From a bacterium 1xD8-48 (GTDB lineage: Bacteria > Bacillota > Clostridia > Lachnospirales > Lachnospiraceae): DNA of 64,000 bases. Positions 1-9,583 of this stretch are shown here, piece by piece; position 1 is the first letter of the stretch, and every line of letters starts with the position of its first letter. The notes beneath the pieces are model-generated. The model ran no database searches and was not told the origin of the DNA. It saw only the letters and a list, made by a program, of their open reading frames with translations. The stretch spans positions 62,001 through 126,000 of the forward strand of contig QZDS01000008.1 of NCBI GenBank assembly GCA_009917455.1, given 5' to 3'. A program made the position numbers and the translations under genes.

Positions 1-65
1 ATTCCAAAAATTTATTATGGATTCGGTGGAATTTTCTGAAATATAGTATAGGAGAAATTTTCAGA

Positions 66-968
66 ATGTATTTAGTTATTGGAGCATCCAGTTTTATTGG
101 CAGACATTTATACAATTATTGTAAAGCAAGGGGAATAGATATTAAGGGTACATATTATTCCCATCCATACGATGCAGAATGGATTAAATTTGATGTATGC
201 TTAGATGACCTGGAAGAGTTATGTTATAATTATTTAAATGGAAAAGTACCGGAGGCGATTATACTTTGTGGGGCTAATGCAAATATTGACGAGTGTAAAA
301 GAAATGAGGAAGCAAGTTATCTTCTTAATGTGTCAGGTACAAAAAAAATTCTTGCCAAGGCAAATAAATTGGGAATAAAAAGCGTATTTTTATCGTCAGA
401 AGCAGTTTTTGACGGCAGGAAGGGAATGTATACAGAAGAGGATATTCCAAATCCGATTACTCTCTATGGAAGGCAGAAATTGCAGATAGAACAGTATATG
501 ATAGAAAATTTGAATGATTATCTTATTTTTAGGATAAGCAGGGCAACTGGCAGTAGCTTTGGTGAAAAGGATATTTTTGACGATTTTTATAGTAAAATAG
601 TAAATCAGGAAGAAATTGTCTGTTTAAAGAATCAAAGTTTTTCTTTAACGGAAGTAGATGATATTACATCTGGAATTATAGGAGCTTTAGAATGCCGGCT
701 CACTGGCCTGTACCATGTCTCCAGTAATAATTTTGTGTCACGCTATGAATTGGCAAATCTGTATGCAGATAAGATTTTTGGCGGATATGAAAAAATAATG
801 GAAAAAGAATATGGAAAGTTTGATTTTTGGGATAATCGGCATATATATGGCGGACTAAGGGGGGATAAATTAACACATTTATTGGGGATGCAGTATTTGA
901 CAATAATAGAAATATTGGAAAAATATTTGCATTCATACGAAAGAAGAATATCTTCAATGATAAACTAA
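66..968 (+). CDS. RmlD-like NAD(P)-dependent sugar reductase/epimerase (extended SDR)
   Basis: The 300-residue protein opens with a Rossmann glycine motif (Gly6, Gly12 in a GASSFIG context), has a Ser pair at residues 110-111 and a Tyr134-x3-Lys138 catalytic pair, the layout of extended short-chain dehydrogenases. The overall pattern (SSEAVFDG followed by YGRQK) is that of the dTDP-4-dehydrorhamnose reductase (RmlD) family, which reduces or epimerises nucleotide-activated sugars in the cytoplasm. The ATG follows an AGGAG at 50-54. RmlA, RmlB and RmlC partners are not in the window, so the true substrate may be another nucleotide sugar of this glycan island. The gene is AT-rich like the next genes and is followed by a 118-bp gap. 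Confidence 0.75.
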   Translation: MYLVIGASSFIGRHLYNYCKARGIDIKGTYYSHPYDAEWIKFDVCLDDLEELCYNYLNGKVPEAIILCGANANIDECKRNEEASYLLNVSGTKKILAKANKLGIKSVFLSSEAVFDGRKGMYTEEDIPNPITLYGRQKLQIEQYMIENLNDYLIFRISRATGSSFGEKDIFDDFYSKIVNQEEIVCLKNQSFSLTEVDDITSGIIGALECRLTGLYHVSSNNFVSRYELANLYADKIFGGYEKIMEKEYGKFDFWDNRHIYGGLRGDKLTHLLGMQYLTIIEILEKYLHSYERRISSMIN

Positions 969-1086
969 ATTTTTCTTTGCATTGTAGATATGGTTTGTTT
1001 GGGTGGTTATCAGATTAATTATATATTTATATGAGTACGCGAAGAAAGGAATATGATGCATATAGTAGTTATCATGTAAAAAGAAA

Positions 1087-2997
1087 ATGAAAAAAAAAGT
1101 ATATATATGGGGAACTGGCCATGAAGCCGAAAAGTGTATCTTAGAAATTAGTACGGAGAGATGTCAGATAATGGGGTTTGTTGAAACAAAACCGCATAAG
1201 CAGACTTGGAAAGACAGAAAAGTTTATGCATCTGAAATTTTACCTCAGCTTAAGTTTGACTATATTATTATTGCTAATACTTATTATGATGAAATTATTA
1301 ATGATATTAGGGAAAGAAAATTAGTTGATGATATTAAAATTATTAACTGGATGAAAATAAAAGCATGTATATATCACTATGATGAAAAAATTTGGATATT
1401 ATTTTCGGAAAAATTTTTGAAAGATAATTTTTATATTATAAATTCTGAAAGCAAACAAAGTATAAAGTGTTTACCGAAAAGCATATATGAGTATAAAAAG
1501 ATTTATGTATATGATTTACGGCTTATTAACAGAGAACTTGATATAGGCATACTTTTTGCCGAATTAATAAATAATTTGAAAACTCCGGATATAGGAATGG
1601 CTTTTATTCCGAGTGAAGATTATCAGGATGAAAGTTGGTATCATAATTTACTGTTCATTTTAGATAAAAAAGCTTTTGTAATATGGAAAGAGTCTGAAAG
1701 CGCATACTTAGAGTATATCAAGACAAATCCAGAGAAATTCTCATTTGAAAAATTTGGTATACTGCAATTTGTAAGAGAGGAGAAAAGAACTGTTCATAAA
1801 GGCAGATATATGTTATTTGATACGAAAACTGTGTATGATGAAAAGCATGATTTAATACAGCAGGCAAATCGTATTAAAATTTATCACCTGAGGTGTGACA
1901 GAATAGGTGAAGAGGTTAGAGTATTAAATAAGATTTTATCTGAAAGTTATGACGAAAAAGATGATTTCACAGTCTATATACCGGTAGATGCTTATGGGAG
2001 ACCTTTTGAAGGAACGAATGTTTGTTTTAATGAATTAATAAGCAGACAGCTTAATTTATTAAAGAATAAAGAAGAATATGCTCTATGGATTCAAGATATA
2101 TTCGAAAAGAATTGCAAATATGAGTATGACCGGGCATATAGATTACCTGGTATCTTAGAATTTCGATGCGGTGCAAGGAAAACATACCAACCATGGATAG
2201 ACTTTAAAGATGATGAGTTAGTAATGGGTAAAAATCTCATAACAGACAGGTTAGGACTTATAAAAGATTATGTTTGCCTGTTTATAAGAGATGCAGAGTA
2301 TTTGAAAAAAACTTTTCCGAATGAAGATTGTTCGTATCACGATTATAGAGACAGCTCCTTTGATGTTATGAAAAAGACAATAGACTATTTTGAATGTTGT
2401 AATATGCAAACAATAAGAATGGGGCAAATTACTGAACCGGGAGGAAATTTAGGTAAGTGTATTGATTTCGCCAATCAAGGATATGATGAGTTCCTCGATT
2501 TAATTATACATCGTTTTTGTAAATTTTTTGTGGGGACGGCTTCCGGCGTTGTGGAGATATCGAACGTATTCGGGCGTCCGGCGGTGTGGATGTTGCCTTA
2601 TTACCCACAGCTTGAGTTTTCTGTATTCTGTGTAGAGAAAAACTTATGTATATTTAACAGAATTTATAACATTGCAAAGGGCAGAGAACTTTCTTTTTCA
2701 GAAATATTTGATATGACAGTTGAGTTTAGAAAGAATCCTGCTAAGTCATATTTTATTGAGAGAGGATTGGAAATTATACCTTTTTCAGAAGAGGATATTC
2801 TGAATGCTGCAATAGAAATGAATAATAAACTGGATGAAATATGGGAATATAGTGACGATGATATAAGGCTTCACAAAATCTTCAATTTAAAATTAAAGTC
2901 ATCTATGGAAAAGCACAATATTGATAATTCTTATATAGTTCCAATATCTATCGCAACATCCTATTTACGTAAATACAAATATTTATTAGAAGACTAA
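1087..2997 (+). CDS. TIGR04372-type glycosyltransferase with N-terminal Rossmann-like domain
   Basis: This 636-residue protein has two visible parts. Residues 1-100 form a small Rossmann-like domain beginning IWGTGHEAEK, with an acidic residue about 30 positions later and a VIIAN strand, a unit that recurs throughout this island. Roughly residues 400-560 contain an array I recognise as the TIGR04372 putative glycosyltransferase family: a CLFIRDAEY strand, a YHDYRDS motif, an IRMG turn and a GTASGV...FG..A..ML segment. The middle part is unassigned. It probably transfers a sugar onto a cytoplasmic acceptor. Coding is very AT-rich, and no membrane segment is seen. The family call rests on motif memory, so the exact donor is unknown. 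Confidence 0.6.
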   Translation: MKKKVYIWGTGHEAEKCILEISTERCQIMGFVETKPHKQTWKDRKVYASEILPQLKFDYIIIANTYYDEIINDIRERKLVDDIKIINWMKIKACIYHYDEKIWILFSEKFLKDNFYIINSESKQSIKCLPKSIYEYKKIYVYDLRLINRELDIGILFAELINNLKTPDIGMAFIPSEDYQDESWYHNLLFILDKKAFVIWKESESAYLEYIKTNPEKFSFEKFGILQFVREEKRTVHKGRYMLFDTKTVYDEKHDLIQQANRIKIYHLRCDRIGEEVRVLNKILSESYDEKDDFTVYIPVDAYGRPFEGTNVCFNELISRQLNLLKNKEEYALWIQDIFEKNCKYEYDRAYRLPGILEFRCGARKTYQPWIDFKDDELVMGKNLITDRLGLIKDYVCLFIRDAEYLKKTFPNEDCSYHDYRDSSFDVMKKTIDYFECCNMQTIRMGQITEPGGNLGKCIDFANQGYDEFLDLIIHRFCKFFVGTASGVVEISNVFGRPAVWMLPYYPQLEFSVFCVEKNLCIFNRIYNIAKGRELSFSEIFDMTVEFRKNPAKSYFIERGLEIIPFSEEDILNAAIEMNNKLDEIWEYSDDDIRLHKIFNLKLKSSMEKHNIDNSYIVPISIATSYLRKYKYLLED

Positions 2998-3013
2998 AAG
3001 GATTTGATAAAAT

Positions 3014-3991
3014 ATGAAAGTTCTTGTAACAGGTTCCGATGGTTTTATCGGCAGCCATCTGACAGAAGAATTGGTAAAAAAGGGTTATCAGGTAAAAGCA
3101 TTTGTTTATTATAACTCTTTCAATAATTGGGGATGGCTTGATACATTGCCGGAAAGCATTATGAAAAATGTTGAGATTTTTCAAGGTGATATCCGGGACC
3201 CTAACGGTGTCGAAGAAGCAATGAAAGGCGTTGATGCAGTCTTTCATTTGGCGGCATTAATTGCCATTCCATTCAGCTATCATTCGCCGGATACCTATGT
3301 GGATACTAATATAAAGGGAACCTTGAATGTGCTGCAGGCGGCCAGAAAGCTTGAGATAAACAGAGTATTGGTTACTTCCACATCAGAAGTATATGGTACG
3401 GCACAGTATGTTCCAATAGATGAGCGACATCCTTTTCAGGGACAATCTCCCTATTCGGCTACTAAGATAGGCGCTGACAGGCTTGCGGAAAGCTTTTACC
3501 GTTCGTTCCAGTTACCTGTAACAATTGTAAGGCCATTTAATACATATGGACCAAGACAGTCGGCAAGGGCGGTAATTCCGACAATAGTTACACAATTATT
3601 AGGAGGAAAGACAAAAATAAAATTAGGTTCCTTAACGCCTACAAGAGATTTCAATTATGTAAAGGATACTGTTTATGGATTTATTTCGATTTTTGAATCA
3701 GACCAGACAATCGGGGAGGAAATTAATATTGCCACCCAAAAGGAAATATCTATAGAGCAGCTTGCAAGGGAATTAATCAGGCAGATTAATCCAAAAGCAG
3801 TAATTGTTTGTGATGAAGAACGATTACGTCCGAAAAAAAGTGAGGTAAACAGGCTGCTTGGTTGTAACGAGAAGATATTAAGGCTGACTGATTGGAAACC
3901 GCAATACTCATTAGAAGAGGGACTGAGAACCACGATAGAATTTTTAAAAGAAAATTTGGACAAATATAAAATAAATATATATAACATCTGA
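3014..3991 (+). CDS. legB: NAD-dependent nucleotide-sugar 4,6-dehydratase, LegB-like
   Basis: A 325-residue extended SDR with glycines at 7, 10 and 13 of the NAD-binding loop, a TSTSEVYG stretch (residues 121-128) and Tyr147-x3-Lys151. The Ser/Thr-Glu pair before VYG is typical of 4,6-dehydratases rather than simple epimerases. Homologues next to neuB/neuC genes (LegB) convert a UDP- or GDP-GlcNAc to the 4-keto-6-deoxy sugar, the first committed step of legionaminic-acid synthesis. It sits 16 bp behind the preceding gene and immediately upstream of the CBS-nucleotidyltransferase, acetyltransferase, NeuB and NeuC genes, which supports the pathway call. Whether the activated nucleotide is GDP or UDP cannot be read from the sequence. 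Confidence 0.8.
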   Translation: MKVLVTGSDGFIGSHLTEELVKKGYQVKAFVYYNSFNNWGWLDTLPESIMKNVEIFQGDIRDPNGVEEAMKGVDAVFHLAALIAIPFSYHSPDTYVDTNIKGTLNVLQAARKLEINRVLVTSTSEVYGTAQYVPIDERHPFQGQSPYSATKIGADRLAESFYRSFQLPVTIVRPFNTYGPRQSARAVIPTIVTQLLGGKTKIKLGSLTPTRDFNYVKDTVYGFISIFESDQTIGEEINIATQKEISIEQLARELIRQINPKAVIVCDEERLRPKKSEVNRLLGCNEKILRLTDWKPQYSLEEGLRTTIEFLKENLDKYKINIYNI

Positions 3992-4016
3992 AAATGAAAG
4001 AAGATGCTATTAAAGA

Positions 4017-5063
4017 ATGAATGCGAACACAATTTATGTTGAAGAAAACAATACTGTGCTTGAGGCAATGGAGTTATTAGATAAAAATGCCAAAAAGGTA
4101 TTATTTTTACAGAATAATGGTGTATTATCAGCGACAATAACAGATGGAGATATTCGTCGATGGATATTAAAAGGCGGAGATTTGCAGGCAGAAATAGGAA
4201 ATGTTGCGAATTATCAGCCTAAATATTTATATGAGGGACAAGAGAGCCTGGCACTCTCTATGATGAAAGAATATGGGATAGATGCAGTTCCAATTGTAGA
4301 TGGAAAACATACGATTAAAGAAATTGTTTTTTTAAATAATCCTGAAAAGAAGCAGATGAGATTTGATTTCGATATACCCGTGGTTATGATGGCGGGCGGG
4401 CTTGGCGCAAGGTTGTCGCCATATACAAATATACTGCCTAAACCATTGATTCCTATCGGAGATTATCCAATAGCAGAGCATATTATTAAACGTTTCTGCA
4501 CCTATGGATGCAGACGATTTTATATGATAGTAAATTATAAAAGAAATATGATAAAAGCATATTTTGATGAACTGGAGAAAGATTATCTTTTGAAGTTTGT
4601 CGTGGAGGAAAAACCTCTGGGAACAGGAGGGGGCATCAGTTTATTAAAAGGACAGATTCAAGGGACATTTATTTTGACGAATTGCGATATTTTAATAGAT
4701 GATGATTTGACAAAAGCATATAGACAGCATAAAGAATCAGGAAATCTGATTACAATGATATGTTCTTTAAAAAATTTTGCTGTACCGTATGGTATAGTGC
4801 AGATTGGTGAAAATGGAACAATTAAGTCTATGCAGGAAAAGCCGCAAATGTCCTTTTTTACAAATACAGGGTGTTATTTTGTAGAGTCCGAAGTGGTAGA
4901 ATGCCTTGGGTATAATGAAGCGATAGACTTTCCGACTATTATTGAAAATTTTATGAAAGAAGGGAAAAGGGTTGGAGTGTATCCAATCAGGGAAGGGGCA
5001 TGGCTTGATATGGGGCAATTAGATGAATTGGATAAAATGAAAAAGAGATTAGGATGTCAATAA
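4017..5063 (+). CDS. ptmE: CBS-domain sugar-1-phosphate nucleotidyltransferase, PtmE-like
   Basis: Residues 1-115 form a pair of CBS-type repeats (the first with the TDGDIRR turn near residues 42-48). From residue 120 there is a nucleotidyltransferase core with GGLGARL (127-133) and PKPLIPIG (141-148), the pyrophosphorylase signature. The CBS-plus-nucleotidyltransferase layout is that of Campylobacter PtmE, which makes GDP-GlcN for legionaminic acid. Its place between LegB-like and NeuD-like genes fits that role and suggests that GDP-linked intermediates are used here. The stop codon overlaps the start of the next gene by 10 bp, implying translational coupling. A mannose-1-phosphate guanylyltransferase role is the main alternative. 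Confidence 0.72.
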   Translation: MNANTIYVEENNTVLEAMELLDKNAKKVLFLQNNGVLSATITDGDIRRWILKGGDLQAEIGNVANYQPKYLYEGQESLALSMMKEYGIDAVPIVDGKHTIKEIVFLNNPEKKQMRFDFDIPVVMMAGGLGARLSPYTNILPKPLIPIGDYPIAEHIIKRFCTYGCRRFYMIVNYKRNMIKAYFDELEKDYLLKFVVEEKPLGTGGGISLLKGQIQGTFILTNCDILIDDDLTKAYRQHKESGNLITMICSLKNFAVPYGIVQIGENGTIKSMQEKPQMSFFTNTGCYFVESEVVECLGYNEAIDFPTIIENFMKEGKRVGVYPIREGAWLDMGQLDELDKMKKRLGCQ

Positions 5064-5677
5064 AAATGGAAGATATTATTTTGCTTGGGCTTGGGGGACA
5101 TGCTCATAGTGTGGTTGATAGTATTGAACAGACCGGCCAATATCATATTATAGGTTTTCTTGATACAGAAGAAATGCAGAAAAAGAGTTTTAGAAATTAT
5201 TATGTGTTGGATACGGATGCTGCACTGGATAAATATTATGCGGATGGGATTAGAAATGCTTTTGTAACCATAGGATTTTTGGGGCATGGAAATATACGGA
5301 ACAGATTATATCAACAGCTAAGGAAGATTGGCTACAGGATTCCTAATATTATAGATAAATCAGCTACAGTTGCATCGGATGTCAGGCTTGAAGATGGGAT
5401 ATTTATTGGAAAAAAAGCGGTGGTTAATGCGAATGTGTATATACAGGAAATGTGTATAATCAATACCGGAGCAATTATAGAACATGATTGTAATGTGGAG
5501 GCATTTTCGCATATATCGGTAAGCAGTGTGCTTTGCGGCGAAGTATCGGTAGGAAAATCAACTCTTGTCGGAGCGAGCGCTACTGTAATTCAGGGAAAGA
5601 GAATTGGAAATAACTGTATTATAGGGGCAGGAACCATTATAAGAAAGAATATAGAAGATGGCGAAGTTATCAGGTAG
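5054..5677 (+). CDS. PglD/NeuD-family sugar N/O-acetyltransferase
   Basis: The 207-residue protein has the two-part PglD/NeuD architecture: an N-terminal Rossmann-like domain (LGLGGHAHSVVDSI near residues 11-24, an FLD about residue 37) and a C-terminal left-handed beta-helix of hexapeptide repeats ending in IIGAGTIIRKNI. Members acetylate the 4-amino group of nucleotide diamino sugars (PglD, LegH) or sialic acids (NeuD), using acetyl-CoA. Between PtmE-like and NeuB genes, the LegH-type N-acetylation step is the most economical reading. The His in the GHA segment and the NTGAIIEHDCNV turn match the usual catalytic region. O-acetylation of the finished nonulosonate cannot be excluded. Confidence 0.78.
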   Translation: MSIKMEDIILLGLGGHAHSVVDSIEQTGQYHIIGFLDTEEMQKKSFRNYYVLDTDAALDKYYADGIRNAFVTIGFLGHGNIRNRLYQQLRKIGYRIPNIIDKSATVASDVRLEDGIFIGKKAVVNANVYIQEMCIINTGAIIEHDCNVEAFSHISVSSVLCGEVSVGKSTLVGASATVIQGKRIGNNCIIGAGTIIRKNIEDGEVIR

Positions 5678-5695
5678 GAGATAAGTTCAGGAATC

Positions 5696-6694
5696 ATGGG
5701 TAAGGTATTTATTATAGCCGAAGCAGGTGTAAACCATAATGGGAATATCGAAACTGCAAAAAGGTTAGTGGACGCGGCTGCCTTGTCTGGCGCAGATGCC
5801 ATTAAGTTTCAAACTTTTAAAGCAGAAAATCTGGTATGTAAAGATGCAAAGAAGGCAGAATACCAGTTGAAAACAACAGATAAAATGGAAACGCAGTATT
5901 CGATGTTAAAAAAGCTTGAGTTAACAGAGGAGATGCACTGGGCGCTGCTGGCATATTGCCGGGAAAAAAATATCATTTTTTTATCAACTCCGTTTGATAT
6001 TGAAAGCGCCAGAATGTTGGATATGATGGGCGTTTCAATCATAAAGATTCCATCCGGTGAAATAACAAACTTGCCTTATCTGCGTGAAATCGCCGGACTG
6101 CATAAAAGGATAATTCTTTCAACTGGAATGAGTAATTCTGGCGAGGTGAAAAATGCTGTGAATGTGCTTAAAGAAAATGGTGCAAAGGACATAATAGTAC
6201 TCCATTGTAATACACAGTATCCCACGCCGTTATGTGATGTTAACCTTTTAGCAATGGTAAGCATGGGGAAAGAATTGGAAGTTCCGGTAGGGTATTCAGA
6301 CCACACGCAGGGAATTGAGGTTCCTTTAGCGGCAGTTGCACTGGGGGCCTGTGTGATAGAAAAGCATTTTACATTAGACAGAAGCATGGAGGGGCCGGAC
6401 CATAAGGCCAGTTTGGAGCCATCCGAACTAAAAGAGATGGTAGAAGGAATCCGTAAAGTAGAACTTGCATTGGGAAAAACTGTGAAGCAGATTTCCGCAT
6501 CTGAAAGGGTAAATAGAGATATTGTGAGGAAAAGTATAGTAGCGGCTAAATTGATAAAAAGGGGAGAAATGTTTACTGAAGAAAATCTGACAACAAAACG
6601 TCCGGGAACAGGAATCAGCCCTATGAGGTGGAATGAAATGATTGGAGCGGTTGCAGACAGGGATTATAAGGCTGATGAGATGATACAGATATGA
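5696..6694 (+). CDS. neuB: N-acylneuraminate/legionaminate synthase (NeuB family)
   Basis: A full-length 332-residue NeuB. It begins with IIAEAGVNHNGN (residues 6-17), contains the phosphoenolpyruvate/metal motifs GYSDHT and EKHFTLDR, and ends with a SAF (antifreeze-like) domain from about residue 275 (KSIVAAKLIKRGE, then GTGISP). NeuB-family enzymes condense phosphoenolpyruvate with a six-carbon N-acetyl sugar to give a nine-carbon nonulosonic acid. The companion LegB and PtmE-like genes favour 2,4-diacetamido-2,4,6-trideoxymannose as substrate (legionaminic acid) over ManNAc (sialic acid), but the family residues alone do not settle this. The gene overlaps the next by ATGA. Confidence 0.9.
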   Translation: MGKVFIIAEAGVNHNGNIETAKRLVDAAALSGADAIKFQTFKAENLVCKDAKKAEYQLKTTDKMETQYSMLKKLELTEEMHWALLAYCREKNIIFLSTPFDIESARMLDMMGVSIIKIPSGEITNLPYLREIAGLHKRIILSTGMSNSGEVKNAVNVLKENGAKDIIVLHCNTQYPTPLCDVNLLAMVSMGKELEVPVGYSDHTQGIEVPLAAVALGACVIEKHFTLDRSMEGPDHKASLEPSELKEMVEGIRKVELALGKTVKQISASERVNRDIVRKSIVAAKLIKRGEMFTEENLTTKRPGTGISPMRWNEMIGAVADRDYKADEMIQI

Positions 6695-7872
6695 AAAAGG
6701 TATGTGTGATAACTGGAACAAGGGCAGAATATGGCCTGCTGAAACCGTTAATTACAAAAATAACCAATAATATTGAAATGCAGTTACAGCTTGTCGTGAC
6801 AGGTATGCATTTGTCGCCGGAGTTTGGACTTACTTATAAAGAGATTGAGCAGGATGGATTTGAGATAACAGAATATAATGAAATGCTCCTCAGTTCAGAT
6901 ACTCCTAATGGTATTACCAAGTCTATAGGTTTGGGAATTATAGGATTCGCAGATATATTTACAAGAATCGTTCCGGATATCGTGGTGATACTTGGGGACA
7001 GATATGAGGCATTGGCCGCGGCTGTGACGGCTATGGTGCACCGGATACCGATAGCGCATATTCACGGAGGTGAATTAACTTTGGGGGCGGTGGATGACGC
7101 CATCAGACATTCACTTACTAAGATGAGCACCTTGCATTTTACCTCTACGGAAGAGTATAGAAAACGTGTTATTCAGCTTGGGGAAGAACCGAACAGAGTT
7201 TTTTATGTTGGCGCTTTGGGAATTGAAAATATAAAAACACAAAAATTATTGAGTAAAAAGGAGCTGGCAGAATATATTGGATTTTCTCCGGATGTTTCGT
7301 ATATTGTAGTTACATTTCATCCAGTGACTTTGGAAGGCAATTCGGCAGAAGAGCAGTTTGGTAAATTGTTAGAAGCATTAGATAGCTATAAAGAATATTA
7401 TATTATATTTACAATGGCAAATGCAGATGCTGATGGTCGGATAGTCAATCAAAAAATAGAAGAATATGTCAGCACGAATAAAAGCAGAGCAGCGGCATAT
7501 ATATCGCTGGGGATGGTGCGATACTTAAGCGCTTTAAAGTATTGTGAAATGGTAATTGGAAATTCATCCAGTGGTATTCTGGAAGCACCCTCATTTCAAA
7601 TTCCAACTGTTAATATTGGCGACAGGCAGCTTGGCAGAGTAAAGGCATGCTCAGTGATTGACTGCGGAAATGAAGTCGGGGAAATAGTTGAAGCAATAAA
7701 CAAGGCTAAGGGATTAAAAAGAGATAAAGCGCTGATGGATATAAAAAATCCATATGAAAAAGAGGGCACATCGTCAGAAATTATCAGAGAAATACAGGAA
7801 TATTTTTCACATTCGAAAAGTATAAAAAAGAAATTTTTTGATATTTCAATTGATAATCCAGGAGGATTTTAA
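6691..7872 (+). CDS. neuC: Hydrolysing nucleotide-sugar 2-epimerase (NeuC/LegG)
   Basis: The 393-residue protein starts with the family signature ITGTRAEYGLLKPL (residues 7-20) and has the GDRYEALAAA and HIHGGE segments and the late GNSSSGILEAPS loop of hydrolysing UDP-GlcNAc 2-epimerases. It releases ManNAc, or 2,4-diacetamido-2,4,6-trideoxymannose in the legionaminate branch, from a nucleotide donor, supplying NeuB. The ATGA overlap with neuB shows coupled translation. Length is normal for the family, with a short basic and hydrophobic C-terminal extension. The downstream GGAGG lies inside the last codons of this gene and serves the next one. Confidence 0.88.
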   Translation: MKKVCVITGTRAEYGLLKPLITKITNNIEMQLQLVVTGMHLSPEFGLTYKEIEQDGFEITEYNEMLLSSDTPNGITKSIGLGIIGFADIFTRIVPDIVVILGDRYEALAAAVTAMVHRIPIAHIHGGELTLGAVDDAIRHSLTKMSTLHFTSTEEYRKRVIQLGEEPNRVFYVGALGIENIKTQKLLSKKELAEYIGFSPDVSYIVVTFHPVTLEGNSAEEQFGKLLEALDSYKEYYIIFTMANADADGRIVNQKIEEYVSTNKSRAAAYISLGMVRYLSALKYCEMVIGNSSSGILEAPSFQIPTVNIGDRQLGRVKACSVIDCGNEVGEIVEAINKAKGLKRDKALMDIKNPYEKEGTSSEIIREIQEYFSHSKSIKKKFFDISIDNPGGF

Positions 7873-7876
7873 TGAT

Positions 7877-8848
7877 ATGAATATCTGTGTTATTGGTCTG
7901 GGCTCTATGGGAAAAAGAAGAATAAAGCTTCTTAAAAGCAGCAGGATGAATCTGGTCATTGTGGGGATAGATAATAACAGAGAAAGAGCGGAGGGTGTTG
8001 CCGATGAATTTGGAATTGAAGTCAGTCTGTCTTTGGCGGATATAAAATTGGAAGCAGACTGTGCATTTGTATGTACTGCTCCACAATCTCATGGAGCAAT
8101 TATAAGGGAATGCCTTGAACGAAACATGCATGTATTTTCAGAAATCAATTTGATAAGTGATATGTATGAGGAAAATATTCAAACAGCAAGAAAAAAGGGG
8201 AAAGTGTTATTTTTATCCTCCACACCGTTATATAAAGCAGAAATGCAGATAATAGATAACAATGTTAAAAATAGTGGAAAAGCTTGTGCATACCAGTACC
8301 ATGTGGGACAGTATCTGCCAGACTGGCATCCATGGGACGACCTGAAGAGTATTTTTATCAGCGATAAAAGAACTAATGGGTGCAGGGAACTTTTGGCATA
8401 TGAATTGCCATGGTTACAGCATACGTTTGGATTGATAAAAAAGGTAAATGTGATTAATAGAAAGCTCACAGCGTTGGATATCGATTTTCCGGACACTTAC
8501 CTTATTCAAATTGAACATGCCAATGGCAGTGTTGGGAGCTTGATGGTAGATGTAGTGAGCAGGCAGGCAGTACGTTGCCTTGAAGTTTTGAACGAAGAAT
8601 TATATCTTAGTTGGAATGGAACGCCGGATTCGCTGTATGAAAAGGATATTATGACAGGTGAACTTAAACAGATTCCAGCGGGTGAATACATACATGAACA
8701 CGGTTATGAGGGATTTGTTAATGAATATGCCTATGCAAAAGAAATAGAAGAATTTTTTAAGGTGATTGAGGGAAAAGAGCCGGTATATGGTTTTGAAGAG
8801 GATAAGGAAATATTGCGAGTTATTGATGATATAGAGAAGGAAGAATAA
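7877..8848 (+). CDS. Gfo/Idh/MocA-family oxidoreductase
   Basis: The protein begins MNICVIGLGSMGKRR, a Rossmann NAD(P) loop, followed by a CTAPQSHG stretch and the long C-terminal beta-sheet domain of Gfo/Idh/MocA enzymes; it lacks the usual EKP and reads SEINL there instead. I place the start at the ATG at 7877, which has GGAGG at 7861-7865 and gives the glycine loop at the very N-terminus; a longer reading from 7838 would overlap neuC. It probably oxidises or reduces a ring carbon of a sugar intermediate. It opens a three-gene tailoring module inserted between neuC and the CMP-sugar synthetase. Confidence 0.72.
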   Translation: MNICVIGLGSMGKRRIKLLKSSRMNLVIVGIDNNRERAEGVADEFGIEVSLSLADIKLEADCAFVCTAPQSHGAIIRECLERNMHVFSEINLISDMYEENIQTARKKGKVLFLSSTPLYKAEMQIIDNNVKNSGKACAYQYHVGQYLPDWHPWDDLKSIFISDKRTNGCRELLAYELPWLQHTFGLIKKVNVINRKLTALDIDFPDTYLIQIEHANGSVGSLMVDVVSRQAVRCLEVLNEELYLSWNGTPDSLYEKDIMTGELKQIPAGEYIHEHGYEGFVNEYAYAKEIEEFFKVIEGKEPVYGFEEDKEILRVIDDIEKEE

Positions 8849-8852
8849 AGTG

Positions 8853-9557
8853 ATGGATATAGATTATCATTGTAAACAATATGTGAAAGCGTATAGAAGT
8901 ACAGAATGCTTTGTAGGATGGCTTGAAAAGTTAGGTTATCTAAATAAATCAGTTCAAAATATATGTGATATGGCATGTGGAGGGGGCGCTAATATTGCAT
9001 ATATGGGAAATAGGTTTAAAAGCAGTTTTTTTACAGGAATAGATTTATCAGATGAATTAATTGAATATGGAAATAAGCGGTTAGAAGGGAGAAATAATTG
9101 CAGGCTGTACCAGGGGGACTGGTATAATCTGGACAAAAAATGGATTGGCAAATTTAATGGTATTATTTCTTTCCAGACCTTATCGTGGCTGCCCGAGTAT
9201 GAGAAGGCATTAAATAAATTAGCGATGCTAAATCCTGAGTGGATTGCCATATCTTCCTTGTTTTATGAAGGGGATATCGAATATATTATTAAAATTAAGG
9301 ATTATTATCGCCCTTCGGCAAATAAAGAGTATGAGGAAGCATATTATAATATTTATTCTTTAGTACGTATTGAGAAGTGCTTTAATCAGTTAGGCTACAG
9401 TCAATTTAACTATGTTCCATTTGACATTGATTTAGACTTGCCCAAACCAGAAAGTCTGGATATAGGGACATATACGATAAAAACAGAAGGGGAAAAAAGA
9501 ATACAGGTTTCGGGGGCGCTTATGATGCCATGGTATTTTATTGTAGCTTCAAAATAA
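8853..9557 (+). CDS. Class I SAM-dependent methyltransferase
   Basis: About 234 residues with motif I as DMACGGGANIAY near residues 37-48 and the acidic end of strand 2 at GIDLSD, the S-adenosylmethionine pocket. The C-terminal half (YYRPSANKEYEEAYY) is less conserved and likely binds the acceptor. The start can be GTG at 8850 or the adjacent ATG at 8853; both sit behind AGAAGGAAG. Its position between an oxidoreductase and an aminotransferase suggests N- or O-methylation of an amino sugar in the nonulosonate pathway. The exact acceptor is not visible in the sequence. Confidence 0.68.
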   Translation: MDIDYHCKQYVKAYRSTECFVGWLEKLGYLNKSVQNICDMACGGGANIAYMGNRFKSSFFTGIDLSDELIEYGNKRLEGRNNCRLYQGDWYNLDKKWIGKFNGIISFQTLSWLPEYEKALNKLAMLNPEWIAISSLFYEGDIEYIIKIKDYYRPSANKEYEEAYYNIYSLVRIEKCFNQLGYSQFNYVPFDIDLDLPKPESLDIGTYTIKTEGEKRIQVSGALMMPWYFIVASK

Positions 9558-9583
9558 GAAGATAAAGAGAGGAGATTTTGACA

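Noticed and set aside
1..46. Possible tail of an upstream gene
   Set aside because: Two frames end in this stretch (TGA at 37-39 and TAG at 44-46) and 12-14 codons are too few to choose between them or to name a product.
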